Source of the DNA: an uncultured Candidatus Saccharibacteria bacterium
GTDB taxonomy: Bacteria > Patescibacteriota > Saccharimonadia > Saccharimonadales > UBA4665
DNA: 15,158 bases
Direction: 5' to 3'
Assembly: GCA_903891235.1 (NCBI GenBank)
Contig: CAITDW010000181.1
Span: forward strand, 1-15,158
Each line of letters starts with the position of its first letter. Positions within the stretch are counted from its first letter, which is position 1. The position numbers and the translations under genes are program-made. Under the pieces are notes generated by a model. The model saw only the letters and a list, made by a program, of their open reading frames with translations, made no database searches and had not been told where the DNA came from. Of this stretch, positions 6,489-11,530 are shown in pieces.

Positions 6489-6512
6489 GTATCCATCATA
6501 TACGATGGATAC
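6489..6512. promoter_or_regulatory. Palindrome with 9-bp arms; candidate operator
   Basis: GTATCCATC (6489-6497) and GATGGATAC (6504-6512) are perfect arms around ATATAC. The octamer GATAGGGT occurs as a direct repeat on both sides, at 6483-6490 and 6518-6525. It lies about 50 bases upstream of the first gene of the replication array, whose product has a winged helix, so it may be that protein's binding site. Confidence 0.5.
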
Positions 6513-6605
6513 ATAAAGATAGGGTTTCCTGTTTATATGTGTTAGTTGTGTGTTCCAAATCGTCTTTCTCAATCTCGCAAGGATCAAAAAAGGGGCGGTT
6601 TGGTT

Positions 6606-6629
6606 ACTTTAGCGATAAGTCACTAAAGT
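6606..6629. repeat. 7-bp inverted repeat ACTTTAG ... CTAAAGT
   Basis: Perfect 7-bp arms (6606-6612, 6623-6629) with a 10-base centre, in the non-coding interval. No T tract follows, so it is more likely a protein-binding site or chance than a terminator. Confidence 0.3.
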
Positions 6630-6683
6630 TTAGAAGTTTTACTTATTCAAATATACGGGTACCAACCAATAATAAGAATAAAA

Positions 6684-6723
6684 GTTAAAAAGAGTCTTTA
6701 TTAGTTTAAAGGCTTTTTTTAAC
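6684..6723 (-). terminator. Long-stem rho-independent terminator, probably bidirectional
   Basis: The arms 6684-6700 and 6707-6723 pair over 17 bp with only two G-U positions around a 6-base loop. The AAAAAG/CTTTTT ends supply U-rich tracts in both directions. It lies about 120 bases after the stop of the DUF1640-like pair transcribed from 7400, so it would end that transcript and insulate the replication array. Confidence 0.65.
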
Positions 6724-6754
6724 AACTTACACACAAAAAAAACTTAAGGAACAC

Positions 6755-6780
6755 CTATCTACCAAGTTATTTATAGATAG
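6755..6780. repeat. 7-bp inverted repeat CTATCTA ... TAGATAG
   Basis: Perfect arms at 6755-6761 and 6774-6780 with a 12-base centre, between the terminator and the end of the 83-aa gene. It may be a second hairpin in the 3' end of that transcript. Confidence 0.3.
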
Positions 6781-6844
6781 CCTAACTCTTTAATTAAGTT
6801 AAAATCTAAATTAGCATAACATAAGTTAATATGCTATACAAGCT

Positions 6845-7096
6845 CTAAATAAACGTGTTTTTTAACAAAATACCTACTAAAGTTAATACGATAGCCATTA
6901 ACCATTTTAAATTAGTATTAATATTTTTAATATCAGATCTTAATTCTTGGATATCAGTTTTCGTAGCTAAATCATTTTTAAACGAACTTATCTCATCCCT
7001 AGCTACAAATCTTTTAACGAAAACCTCTGCCGCTTCTTCCGAAGTACCAGTAGCTACAAGTTCTTTAATTATCAAATGAGTATCTAAAAATGCCAT
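6845..7096 (-). CDS. DUF1640/Bdr-like coiled-coil membrane-anchored protein, copy 2
   Basis: An 83-aa protein with an N-terminal segment IIKELVATGTSEEAAEVFVK, a heptad-type coiled coil starting at RDEISSFKNDLATKTDIQEL, and one C-terminal hydrophobic anchor (WLMAIVLTLVGILL). This is the layout of small DUF1640 (CCDC90-like) and Borrelia Bdr-type proteins, which are tail-anchored and self-assembling; their bacterial role is not clear. It is a diverged paralogue of the gene immediately upstream (7125-7400), sharing AEV-x-V-x-RFVA-x-DEI and LATK-x-D. The intergenic distance is 28 bases, and the long-stem terminator at 6684-6723 follows. Confidence 0.75.
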   Translation of the reverse strand: MAFLDTHLIIKELVATGTSEEAAEVFVKRFVARDEISSFKNDLATKTDIQELRSDIKNINTNLKWLMAIVLTLVGILLKNTFI

Positions 7097-7124
7097 TAAA
7101 AACCACTTAGTTAAGTTGTAAATT

Positions 7125-7400
7125 TTATTTCAATAAAAAACTTATTGCTACAGTTACGACACTGCCGAGCAACACTGTAAAATTAGCGATAGAGATAGCC
7201 TTAAGCCAATTAATATTGGTATTTACGACTTCTATCTTAGATTCTAAGTGTATTACGTCAGATTTTGTAGCTAATTCGTTTTTTAATTGTTCGATCTCGT
7301 CTTTAGCAACGAATCTTCTGACTAAGACTTCGGCTTCTTTTTCGGAAACTCCAGCGTCCATTAATTCTTTTATTATTGAATAACTATTTGCCAAAGCCAT
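7125..7400 (-). CDS. DUF1640/Bdr-like coiled-coil membrane-anchored protein, copy 1
   Basis: A 91-aa protein with the same order of elements as its neighbour: SIIKELMDAGVSEKEAEVLV, then RRFVAKDEIEQLKNELATKS, a coiled coil, and a C-terminal hydrophobic segment (FTVLLGSVVTVAISFLL) anchoring it in the membrane. The two genes arose by tandem duplication. Their conserved cores and divergent tails suggest hetero-oligomers. No good ribosome-binding site precedes 7400; a possible promoter lies at 7465-7493. It is divergently oriented to the winged-helix regulator at 7577. Confidence 0.75.
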   Translation of the reverse strand: MALANSYSIIKELMDAGVSEKEAEVLVRRFVAKDEIEQLKNELATKSDVIHLESKIEVVNTNINWLKAISIANFTVLLGSVVTVAISFLLK

Positions 7401-7429
7401 TTAATATTTTATTTTCAATTGCATCACTT

Positions 7430-7453
7430 ATAACTTTTTTCCATCAAAGTTAT
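7430..7453. repeat. 8-bp inverted repeat ATAACTTT ... AAAGTTAT
   Basis: Perfect arms at 7430-7437 and 7446-7453 with an 8-base centre, inside the divergent gap and downstream of the candidate -10 of the leftward promoter. The position fits an operator for the winged-helix protein encoded on the other side. Confidence 0.4.
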
Positions 7454-7464
7454 CTGATAAATTA

Positions 7465-7493
7465 AAATTACTCCCATTAATTTACCATGTCAA
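7465..7493 (-). promoter_or_regulatory. Candidate promoter of the DUF1640-like pair
   Basis: On the minus strand, TTGACA (7493-7488) is followed after 17 bases by TAATTT (7470-7465). The -35 is perfect but the -10 is poor. Confidence 0.35.
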
Positions 7494-7512
7494 CAAGAAA
7501 AACATAAATAAC

Positions 7513-7541
7513 TTGAATTTTTTTGAAAAAAAGAGTATATA
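7513..7541 (+). promoter_or_regulatory. Candidate promoter of the winged-helix/PLD operon
   Basis: TTGAAT (7513-7518), a 17-base spacer and TATATA (7536-7541) place the transcription start about 30 bases before the ATG at 7577. An alternative -10, TATATT, lies at 7538-7543. Confidence 0.5.
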
Positions 7542-7576
7542 TTGAAGATAATTAAATAATATAAAAACAAGAAAAT

Positions 7577-7891
7577 ATGTATAATAAACAGATTTTGATT
7601 CATGCGATAGAAAGTTATGATATATATTCTTTGAATCAGCGTAAGATTTTAATATTATTAGTAAATACGAGTGTAAACGAGCTGTCTAGTGTAAGTATAG
7701 ATTATATATCTAAAACTACCAATGTTTCTAAACCAAATGTTTACCAGAATATAAAAAAGCTTGAAAAAGACAAAATAATTACAAGAATAAGGCAAGAAGG
7801 AGCCAAGCTAGATTCTTATCAATTAAATAAAGAAAAGTTAGATTATATAATACAGGTGTATCAAAATAAAAAAGCCTTGGAAGATATATGA
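7577..7891 (+). CDS. Winged-helix transcriptional regulator (MarR-like fold)
   Basis: A 104-aa protein, almost entirely one winged helix: an N-terminal helix (LNQRKILILLV), helix-turn-helix around VSIDYISKTTNVSKPNVYQN, then IKKLEKDKIITRI and a wing. The motif (T-x-V-S-x-x-N/T-V-Y-x-x-I-x-x-L-x-x-x-x-I-I) is typical of MarR/replication-regulator type winged helices. It probably controls its own operon and the divergent DUF1640-like pair through the shared gap (7401-7576), which holds an 8-bp-arm inverted repeat; this is inference. The stop overlaps the next gene by ATGA, so the secreted coiled-coil protein is co-translated. Confidence 0.75.
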   Translation: MYNKQILIHAIESYDIYSLNQRKILILLVNTSVNELSSVSIDYISKTTNVSKPNVYQNIKKLEKDKIITRIRQEGAKLDSYQLNKEKLDYIIQVYQNKKALEDI

Positions 7892-8373
7892 TGAGGAGAT
7901 ATTGGTATTATTTGGTTTTTTGTCAACTTTTATCAATTCCTTGTTTTGCTATGAAATCAGGATACAAAGAATATTTAGATCAATATAAAGACTTAGTCAA
8001 TGAGCCTACATGGGCAGACGGTGTAGGTGATGCATTTTCTTCAGCTGGAAAAGGATCAGCTAAACATCCAGAAGATCATCAAGCTAACGCATTACTTTCA
8101 GGTGTTGGAGGCGGATTAAAAGGAGCTGCTAACGAACAAAGAAGATCAGAAACGAAGGTAATTGAGGAAGCGGTTAGAAGAAACGCCGAATTAGCTTTGC
8201 AACTAGAAGAACAAAGACTTACTATCGCTTTAAAGGAACTCGCTCAAAAACAACAAAAATCAAAACAACATAAAAAATATCCTCAATCAAAAGAAAATCA
8301 AGAACAAGAGGCGTTTTTTATCATATGTTATGATAAAAAGGGAAAAACATATTGTACTAAATCAAAAAAATAA
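7888..8373 (+). CDS. Secreted coiled-coil protein of unknown function
   Basis: A 161-aa protein with a signal peptide (basic start MMRRYWYY, hydrophobic core, likely cleavage after SIPCFA near residue 21). The mature part has a Gly-rich segment (ALLSGVGGGLKGAA, about 65-80), a long charged coiled coil (about 82-125, EEAVRRNAELALQLEEQRLT), a Lys/Gln-rich stretch, and a C-terminal beta hairpin with two cysteines (FIICYDKKGKTYC). It would be periplasmic or exported. It starts in an ATGA overlap with the regulator and ends 10 bases before the PLD-family nuclease, so the three form an operon. Proteins of this type occur near conjugation genes, but I cannot assign it to a family. Confidence 0.65.
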   Translation: MMRRYWYYLVFCQLLSIPCFAMKSGYKEYLDQYKDLVNEPTWADGVGDAFSSAGKGSAKHPEDHQANALLSGVGGGLKGAANEQRRSETKVIEEAVRRNAELALQLEEQRLTIALKELAQKQQKSKQHKKYPQSKENQEQEAFFIICYDKKGKTYCTKSKK

Positions 8374-8383
8374 ACAAAAGATA

Positions 8384-8893
8384 ATGAAGAGATCATTGAC
8401 AATTCTTATCTTGTCCATAATATTGGTTTATATCGGTATTACCTTCTACCATTCTCGTTCCCTGTCTTACGAAACATGTTTTACTCCTCCAGATCATTGT
8501 GGAGATTTAATCGTTAGTCATATTAATAAAGCTAAGCGTAGCGTATTTGTCCAAGCTTACGGCTTTACCTCCAAAAAAATTATTGATGCCTTTGTGCAAG
8601 CAAAAAATAGAGGCTTGCAAGTAGAAATCATTCTAGATCGTAGCAACTTTCATAAGAATAAACATGTGGTTTTAGATCTTCTAAAAAGCAATCAAATACA
8701 AATTTATCAAGATAGAATTTCTAGTATTGCTCATAATAAAGTAATGATCATTGATAGTAATACAATTTTAACAGGCTCTTTTAACTTCACGGAAAATGCA
8801 GATAAACGTAACGCAGAAAATGTTTTACTAATTGCTAACACGGATCTAGCAAAGACTTATTACAAAAATTGGTTATTGAGAAAAAGCTCTTAA
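8384..8893 (+). CDS. PLD-superfamily nuclease (Nuc/phospholipase D-like), exported
   Basis: A 169-aa protein taken from ATG 8384. An upstream ATG at 8330 would overlap the previous gene by 44 bases and place the signal segment internally. Residues about 4-22 (SLTILILSIILVYIGITFY) form a signal peptide or anchor. One HKD motif is present: H117, K119, D124, then G131-S132-x-N134, which is the H-x-K-x4-D-x6-GSxN catalytic signature. Single-motif members act as dimers. Relatives include plasmid-encoded Nuc endonucleases and the rickettsial Pld protein, reported as a membrane-active phospholipase, so the substrate could be DNA or phospholipid. Export is supported by the N-terminus. It closes the operon begun by the winged-helix regulator; a hairpin at 8995-9029 could terminate it. 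Confidence 0.85.
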   Translation: MKRSLTILILSIILVYIGITFYHSRSLSYETCFTPPDHCGDLIVSHINKAKRSVFVQAYGFTSKKIIDAFVQAKNRGLQVEIILDRSNFHKNKHVVLDLLKSNQIQIYQDRISSIAHNKVMIIDSNTILTGSFNFTENADKRNAENVLLIANTDLAKTYYKNWLLRKSS

Positions 8894-8924
8894 TAAATAC
8901 TCGATAAAAAAAACAAAAAAACTC

Positions 8925-8953
8925 TTTACAAAGTAAATAATCTTGTATATACT
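8925..8953 (+). promoter_or_regulatory. Sigma70-type promoter of the ERF/YqaJ operon
   Basis: TTTACA (8925-8930), exactly 17 bases, then TATACT (8948-8953). A start at about 8960-8961 coincides with the first base of the structured leader, 160 bases before the first ATG. Confidence 0.7.
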
Positions 8954-8960
8954 CACTTTT

Positions 8961-9043
8961 GTGATCTAGGTCTGCATCAAAATTCAGGCATAAAAAAAGC
9001 CTAAGATTGTTTGCACGACTTAGGCTTTTCAGATCTAGATCAC
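8961..9043 (+). ncRNA. Structured 5' leader or small RNA: nested hairpin
   Basis: The outer arms GTGATCTAGGTCTG (8961-8974) and CAGATCTAGATCAC (9030-9043) pair over 14 bp with a single G-U. Inside, AAAAGCCTAAG (8995-9005) pairs perfectly with CTTAGGCTTTT (9019-9029) around a 13-base loop. The right arms are contiguous, so the two stems can stack, leaving a 20-base bulge (8975-8994) on the left. The predicted transcription start lies at the foot of the outer stem. The inner hairpin, with its A and T tracts, could also act as a terminator. The whole could be a regulatory leader, a small RNA, or a terminator for the PLD operon; a riboswitch class is not recognised. Confidence 0.55.
8995..9029. 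terminator. Inner hairpin, possible bidirectional terminator
   Basis: An 11-bp perfect stem ending in A/T tracts (AAAAGCCTAAG ... CTTAGGCTTTT), about 100 bases after the PLD gene. The T tract is only four bases long and lies in the stem, so termination efficiency is uncertain. Confidence 0.5.
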
Positions 9044-9050
9044 ACCAACC

Positions 9051-9089
9051 TCTTATTTGTTTTTCGTTTGAACACCAAAACAAATAAGA
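9051..9089 (+). promoter_or_regulatory. Second leader hairpin before the ribosome-binding site
   Basis: TCTTATTTGTTTT (9051-9063) and AAAACAAATAAGA (9077-9089) are perfect 13-bp arms with a 13-base loop, 16 bases ahead of the AAGGAG at 9106-9111. It could stabilise the leader or act as a translational or attenuation switch. Confidence 0.5.
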
Positions 9090-9120
9090 AAACGCAACTT
9101 ATTAAAAAGGAGTGAGTCCT

Positions 9121-9654
9121 ATGTATACTATATCAAAAGAAGAGAAACAATCACATTTACTCGAGCAACTAAAAAATTTAGCTATTGCTCAAGCAAAAAT
9201 GTTAGGCATCAACTATACTTGCAAAGAAAATTGTGCTACAATGAGCAATCAATTTCCTTGCGAGAAAACTATGACAGATACATTTATTTCGCCAGCTCAG
9301 GCGATTCAGGTTCAACAAAACTTTGAACTAGCCAAAGAAGCTTTTGCCCGTATGGCTTTGAGGATACAAAGCAAGATCCTTGAGAGTAGCCATAAGGAAG
9401 AGCTGCTATTGAAAGCTTATCAATACAACATTCCCTACAATCCTAATTCTATTAATTTTCTTGAGCTATCCACTCAAATTGACGAGTACGAAGAATTATT
9501 ACGTATAGCTCAAACATTTAACATTGACTGGGATAGCTCTGAGTATGACCCTATAGCTTTGCAGCAAGAGATTGACTATCACGAAAAGCAAGAGATTGAT
9601 CAAAGAAACATGATGTACTTAGATTACATGTCCTCAAGATCAATAAGGGTATGA
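9121..9654 (+). CDS. Unknown helical protein, first gene of the recombination operon
   Basis: The 177-aa product starts at ATG 9121, 9 bases after AAGGAG; an in-frame GTG at 9112 directly abuts that site and is unlikely. The protein is almost wholly helical and polar, with two long helices (about 5-25 and 63-90, the latter FELAKEAFARMALRIQSKIL), four Cys in total (three at about 31-45: NYTCKENCA and FPCEK), and an acidic C-terminal half (IDEYEELLRIAQTF, EIDYHEKQEIDQR). No family is recognised. The N-terminal CxxxC and downstream Cys might hold a metal, but the pattern is incomplete. As leader of an operon with ERF and YqaJ genes it probably belongs to the same element-maintenance module. Confidence 0.65.
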   Translation: MYTISKEEKQSHLLEQLKNLAIAQAKMLGINYTCKENCATMSNQFPCEKTMTDTFISPAQAIQVQQNFELAKEAFARMALRIQSKILESSHKEELLLKAYQYNIPYNPNSINFLELSTQIDEYEELLRIAQTFNIDWDSSEYDPIALQQEIDYHEKQEIDQRNMMYLDYMSSRSIRV

Positions 9655-9658
9655 GGTT

Positions 9659-9955
9659 ATGAACATGAAAGTAGAAAAAGATAATTACCAATTTAATGAG
9701 TACGGATACTTAGTCGATCAAAACTACGAAATTGTAATGCCTTGCAAAAAACCAACAGCAAACGTTGTTAATGTTATCAAAGCTTTGCAAGCTTTATCTG
9801 ATGGCAAGAAAGTAACTGAAGTATGGAGAGACAAAGGTTCCTATTTTCAATTTGATGAAAACGGGGTTTTACGTAATCATGACGGTGCAAAGGTTTTTAT
9901 AAACATTGCTTGCATAGAAAACTTTAAAGATATATGGGAGGTCATTAATGAGTAA
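9659..9955 (+). CDS. Tad2-like (DUF2829) protein, third candidate
   Basis: A 98-aa protein. After an N-terminal extension with a beta-hairpin character (YQFNEYGYLVDQNYEI), it has a helix followed by GKKV and W (VIKALQALSDGKKVTEVW), then GSYFQFDENGVLRNHDG and a closing FKDIWEVI. This order resembles the Tad2/DUF2829 domain (helix, GKKVRR-W, gly-rich beta strands, DDWEV). The match is weaker than for the two minus-strand copies, since the D-W of the signature is replaced by I-W. It starts 4 bases after the previous stop. The end overlaps the start of the 51-aa gene. Confidence 0.5.
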   Translation: MNMKVEKDNYQFNEYGYLVDQNYEIVMPCKKPTANVVNVIKALQALSDGKKVTEVWRDKGSYFQFDENGVLRNHDGAKVFINIACIENFKDIWEVINE

Positions 9956-10103
9956 CCAACTAAAAATAATAATAGAAACAATAGATCAGCTGATGGATAG
10001 GTTTAAAACTATGGTCGACCTTTCTAATCTTGATCCAAGATTGTCGGACTGGTTTTTGTATGACCTTAAGGAATTAAAAAAAATGGTGGAGGAATTGAAA
10101 TGA
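9948..10103 (+). CDS. Small unknown protein, 51 aa
   Basis: ATG 9948 lies inside the last codons of the Tad2-like gene, with GGGAGG ahead of it, and the stop overlaps the ATG of the ERF gene (ATGA). The product is an amphipathic helical pair (KIIIETIDQLMDRFKTMVDL, then RLSDWFLYDLKELKKMVEEL). Coupling on both sides and a good ribosome-binding site support translation. No family is recognised; small helical proteins at this position can be partners or inhibitors of recombination enzymes, which is inference. Confidence 0.65.
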   Translation: MSNQLKIIIETIDQLMDRFKTMVDLSNLDPRLSDWFLYDLKELKKMVEELK

Positions 10104-10723
10104 GTAACGATATAATGATGAGTGAAAAAATTGACTGTTTAGCTATTGCACTAAGCAAAGCGCAATCAGTTATTGAAAATGTGGGCAAAGACAAACAAGG
10201 TTATGGTTATAAATATGCCGATTTAGCTAGTTGTCTAGAAGCAATAAAAAAACCTTTGTCTGATAACGGTTTATCTATTGTTCAACCAATATCACAATCA
10301 GTAGATGGTAAGCCTTTACTTTTAACTTTGCTTATTCACGAATCTGGGCAATGGATTAAATCTATATTTTCTATAGAAAATGTAGTAACTAAAAATAAAC
10401 AAGGTGTAGTAACTGGAAATGCATTGCAGCACTTTGGTGCTGGTGTTACTTATGCTAGGCGTTATGCGTTATCTTCTATTATAGGGTTAGCTCAAGAAGA
10501 TAACGATGCGCAAAGCTTTAAAATATCTCAAGTAAAAGAAATAGAGCTAAATCCAGTTAAAGAATTGATTAATTTATGTAATGAAAGTAAGTTAAATCTA
10601 AAAGAGTTTACTAGTTACCACGAGATAAATAGTAGTGATTTAGACTCCGTGAAGAAAGGCGTAGATAATTTTTTATTGTTGAAAGAGGAGTTTTTAAATG
10701 CAGGAAATACAAATATTCAATGA
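10100..10723 (+). CDS. erf: ERF-family single-strand annealing protein
   Basis: A 207-aa protein with the ERF signature: YGYKYADLASCLEAIKKPL at about 36-54, DNGLSIVQP, LLLTLLIHESGQWI, and GVTYARRYALSSIIGLA with EDNDA around 114-137. ERF proteins anneal complementary single strands during phage and plasmid recombination, working with a 5'-3' exonuclease and with SSB. Here the exonuclease is the next gene (26-base overlap) and SSB lies in the minus-strand replication array, so all three parts are present. The C-terminal 60 residues are variable and helical, as in the family. A GGAGG ribosome-binding site lies within the end of the 51-aa gene. Confidence 0.92.
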   Translation: MSNDIMMSEKIDCLAIALSKAQSVIENVGKDKQGYGYKYADLASCLEAIKKPLSDNGLSIVQPISQSVDGKPLLLTLLIHESGQWIKSIFSIENVVTKNKQGVVTGNALQHFGAGVTYARRYALSSIIGLAQEDNDAQSFKISQVKEIELNPVKELINLCNESKLNLKEFTSYHEINSSDLDSVKKGVDNFLLLKEEFLNAGNTNIQ

Positions 10724-11339
10724 ATTAAAACAAGGGTCGGATGAATGGCATAATCTAAGATTAGGCAAAATAACTGGTTCTTGTTTTTACAAACTACTTG
10801 GAACTCCAGCCGCTAGCAAAAAGTATCTTTATCAGAAAGCTAGTGAGATTATAACTAACGCTAAATCAGATTCTGAGAGTTTCAATAATGTTCATGTTCA
10901 ACGTGGATTAGATTATGAGTGTATTGCAAAAGCAGAATATATAAAAAGTACTTGGACTATTATAGATGATGTTGGGTTAATTGTGCTTAACGATTATGTT
11001 GCCTGTTCCCCTGATGGATTAGTAGGCGATGATGGAATGACTGAAATTAAAGTACCAGATTCGCATAATTACTTAGAACAAGTACTTGCAATACATAACG
11101 AGGGTGAAAAAGCTATACCTACTGAGTATTATGCTCAACAGCAATTTAATATGTATGTTGCAAATCGTAAATGGTGTGATTATACGTTATACAATTCTAA
11201 ATATTCCAAGCATAATAATGGTTTATTTATTTATAGAGTCAATATTGATCACGCAATGCAAGATCGTATTCACAAAGTATTGGAAGTTTCTATAGAAAAA
11301 ATAAAGGAATTAGTAGAACAATATCATAATATTATTTAG
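10698..11339 (+). CDS. YqaJ/lambda-type exonuclease
   Basis: A 213-aa protein with the YqaJ family elements: QGSDEWHNLRLGKITGS at 12-28, GLDYE with E74, SPDGL with D106, E116-x-K118, and later YYAQQQFNMYV. E74, D106, E116 and K118 are the expected metal-binding and catalytic positions of the PD-(D/E)XK fold. These enzymes resect one strand of double-stranded DNA from the 5' end to give the 3' single strand bound by an annealing protein. The ATG at 10698 lies inside the ERF end with GAGGAG ahead of it, so the two are coupled. The length is normal for the family. The operon ends here; no clear terminator is seen after 11339. Confidence 0.9.
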   Translation: MQEIQIFNELKQGSDEWHNLRLGKITGSCFYKLLGTPAASKKYLYQKASEIITNAKSDSESFNNVHVQRGLDYECIAKAEYIKSTWTIIDDVGLIVLNDYVACSPDGLVGDDGMTEIKVPDSHNYLEQVLAIHNEGEKAIPTEYYAQQQFNMYVANRKWCDYTLYNSKYSKHNNGLFIYRVNIDHAMQDRIHKVLEVSIEKIKELVEQYHNII

Positions 11340-11369
11340 TTAAATTAATATTGACTCATAATATACTAG

Positions 11370-11483
11370 ATGACACCATGTACTAAATGGTGCAATAAAG
11401 CTGGTGTTGCTATGATTAATGAATTAAATAATAGTGAAATGCAATCTTGTGTTGATTACATATGCAGTAATTATATACAATAA
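11370..11483 (+). CDS. Possible tiny protein, 37 aa
   Basis: An open frame with ATG at 11370 lies in the gap between the exonuclease and the kinase (MTPCTKWCNKAGVAMINE at the start). It has four Cys in 37 codons (CTKWC and, later, SCVDYIC). No ribosome-binding site is visible, and a 6-bp hairpin (CACCAT/ATGGTG) overlaps its start. It could be a remnant or a zinc-ribbon-like peptide, or chance. Otherwise the 11340-11530 gap shows nothing clear. Confidence 0.2.
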   Translation: MTPCTKWCNKAGVAMINELNNSEMQSCVDYICSNYIQ

Positions 11484-11530
11484 AAAACAAATAATCTATA
11501 TAAAGAACTATAAATTAAACTTTAATTAGC

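Larger units (their letters stand above)
6443..6844. other. Non-coding interval with palindromes and terminator; candidate control or origin region
   Basis: No credible reading frame is visible in these 402 bases, which separate the end of the DUF1640-like pair from the start of the replication array. They hold a 9-bp-arm palindrome (6489-6512) flanked by GATAGGGT direct repeats (6483-6490 and 6518-6525), two smaller inverted repeats, a long-stem terminator (6684-6723), and a very AT-rich stretch (about 6640-6844) with several copies of AAGTTAA. I saw no clean consensus DnaA box. The position next to the initiator operon makes it a candidate replication origin or operator region; this is inference. 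Confidence 0.45.

Noticed and set aside
6462..6490. TTGACA on the plus strand as a promoter in the non-coding interval
   Set aside because: At the proper spacing the -10 would be TAGGGT, and no plus-strand gene follows.
6443..6844. Consensus DnaA boxes or regularly spaced iterons
   Set aside because: I looked for TTATCCACA-like sites and evenly spaced repeats but saw only loose matches and irregular AAGTTAA copies.
8835..9083. Minus-strand open frame across the leader region
   Set aside because: It runs through the promoter and the inverted repeats, and its product (Cys/Phe-rich) has no family character or ribosome-binding site.
11351..11367. TTGACT near TATACT as a promoter for the kinase gene
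   Set aside because: Only five bases separate the two hexamers, and no suitable partner lies at 16-18 bases from either.
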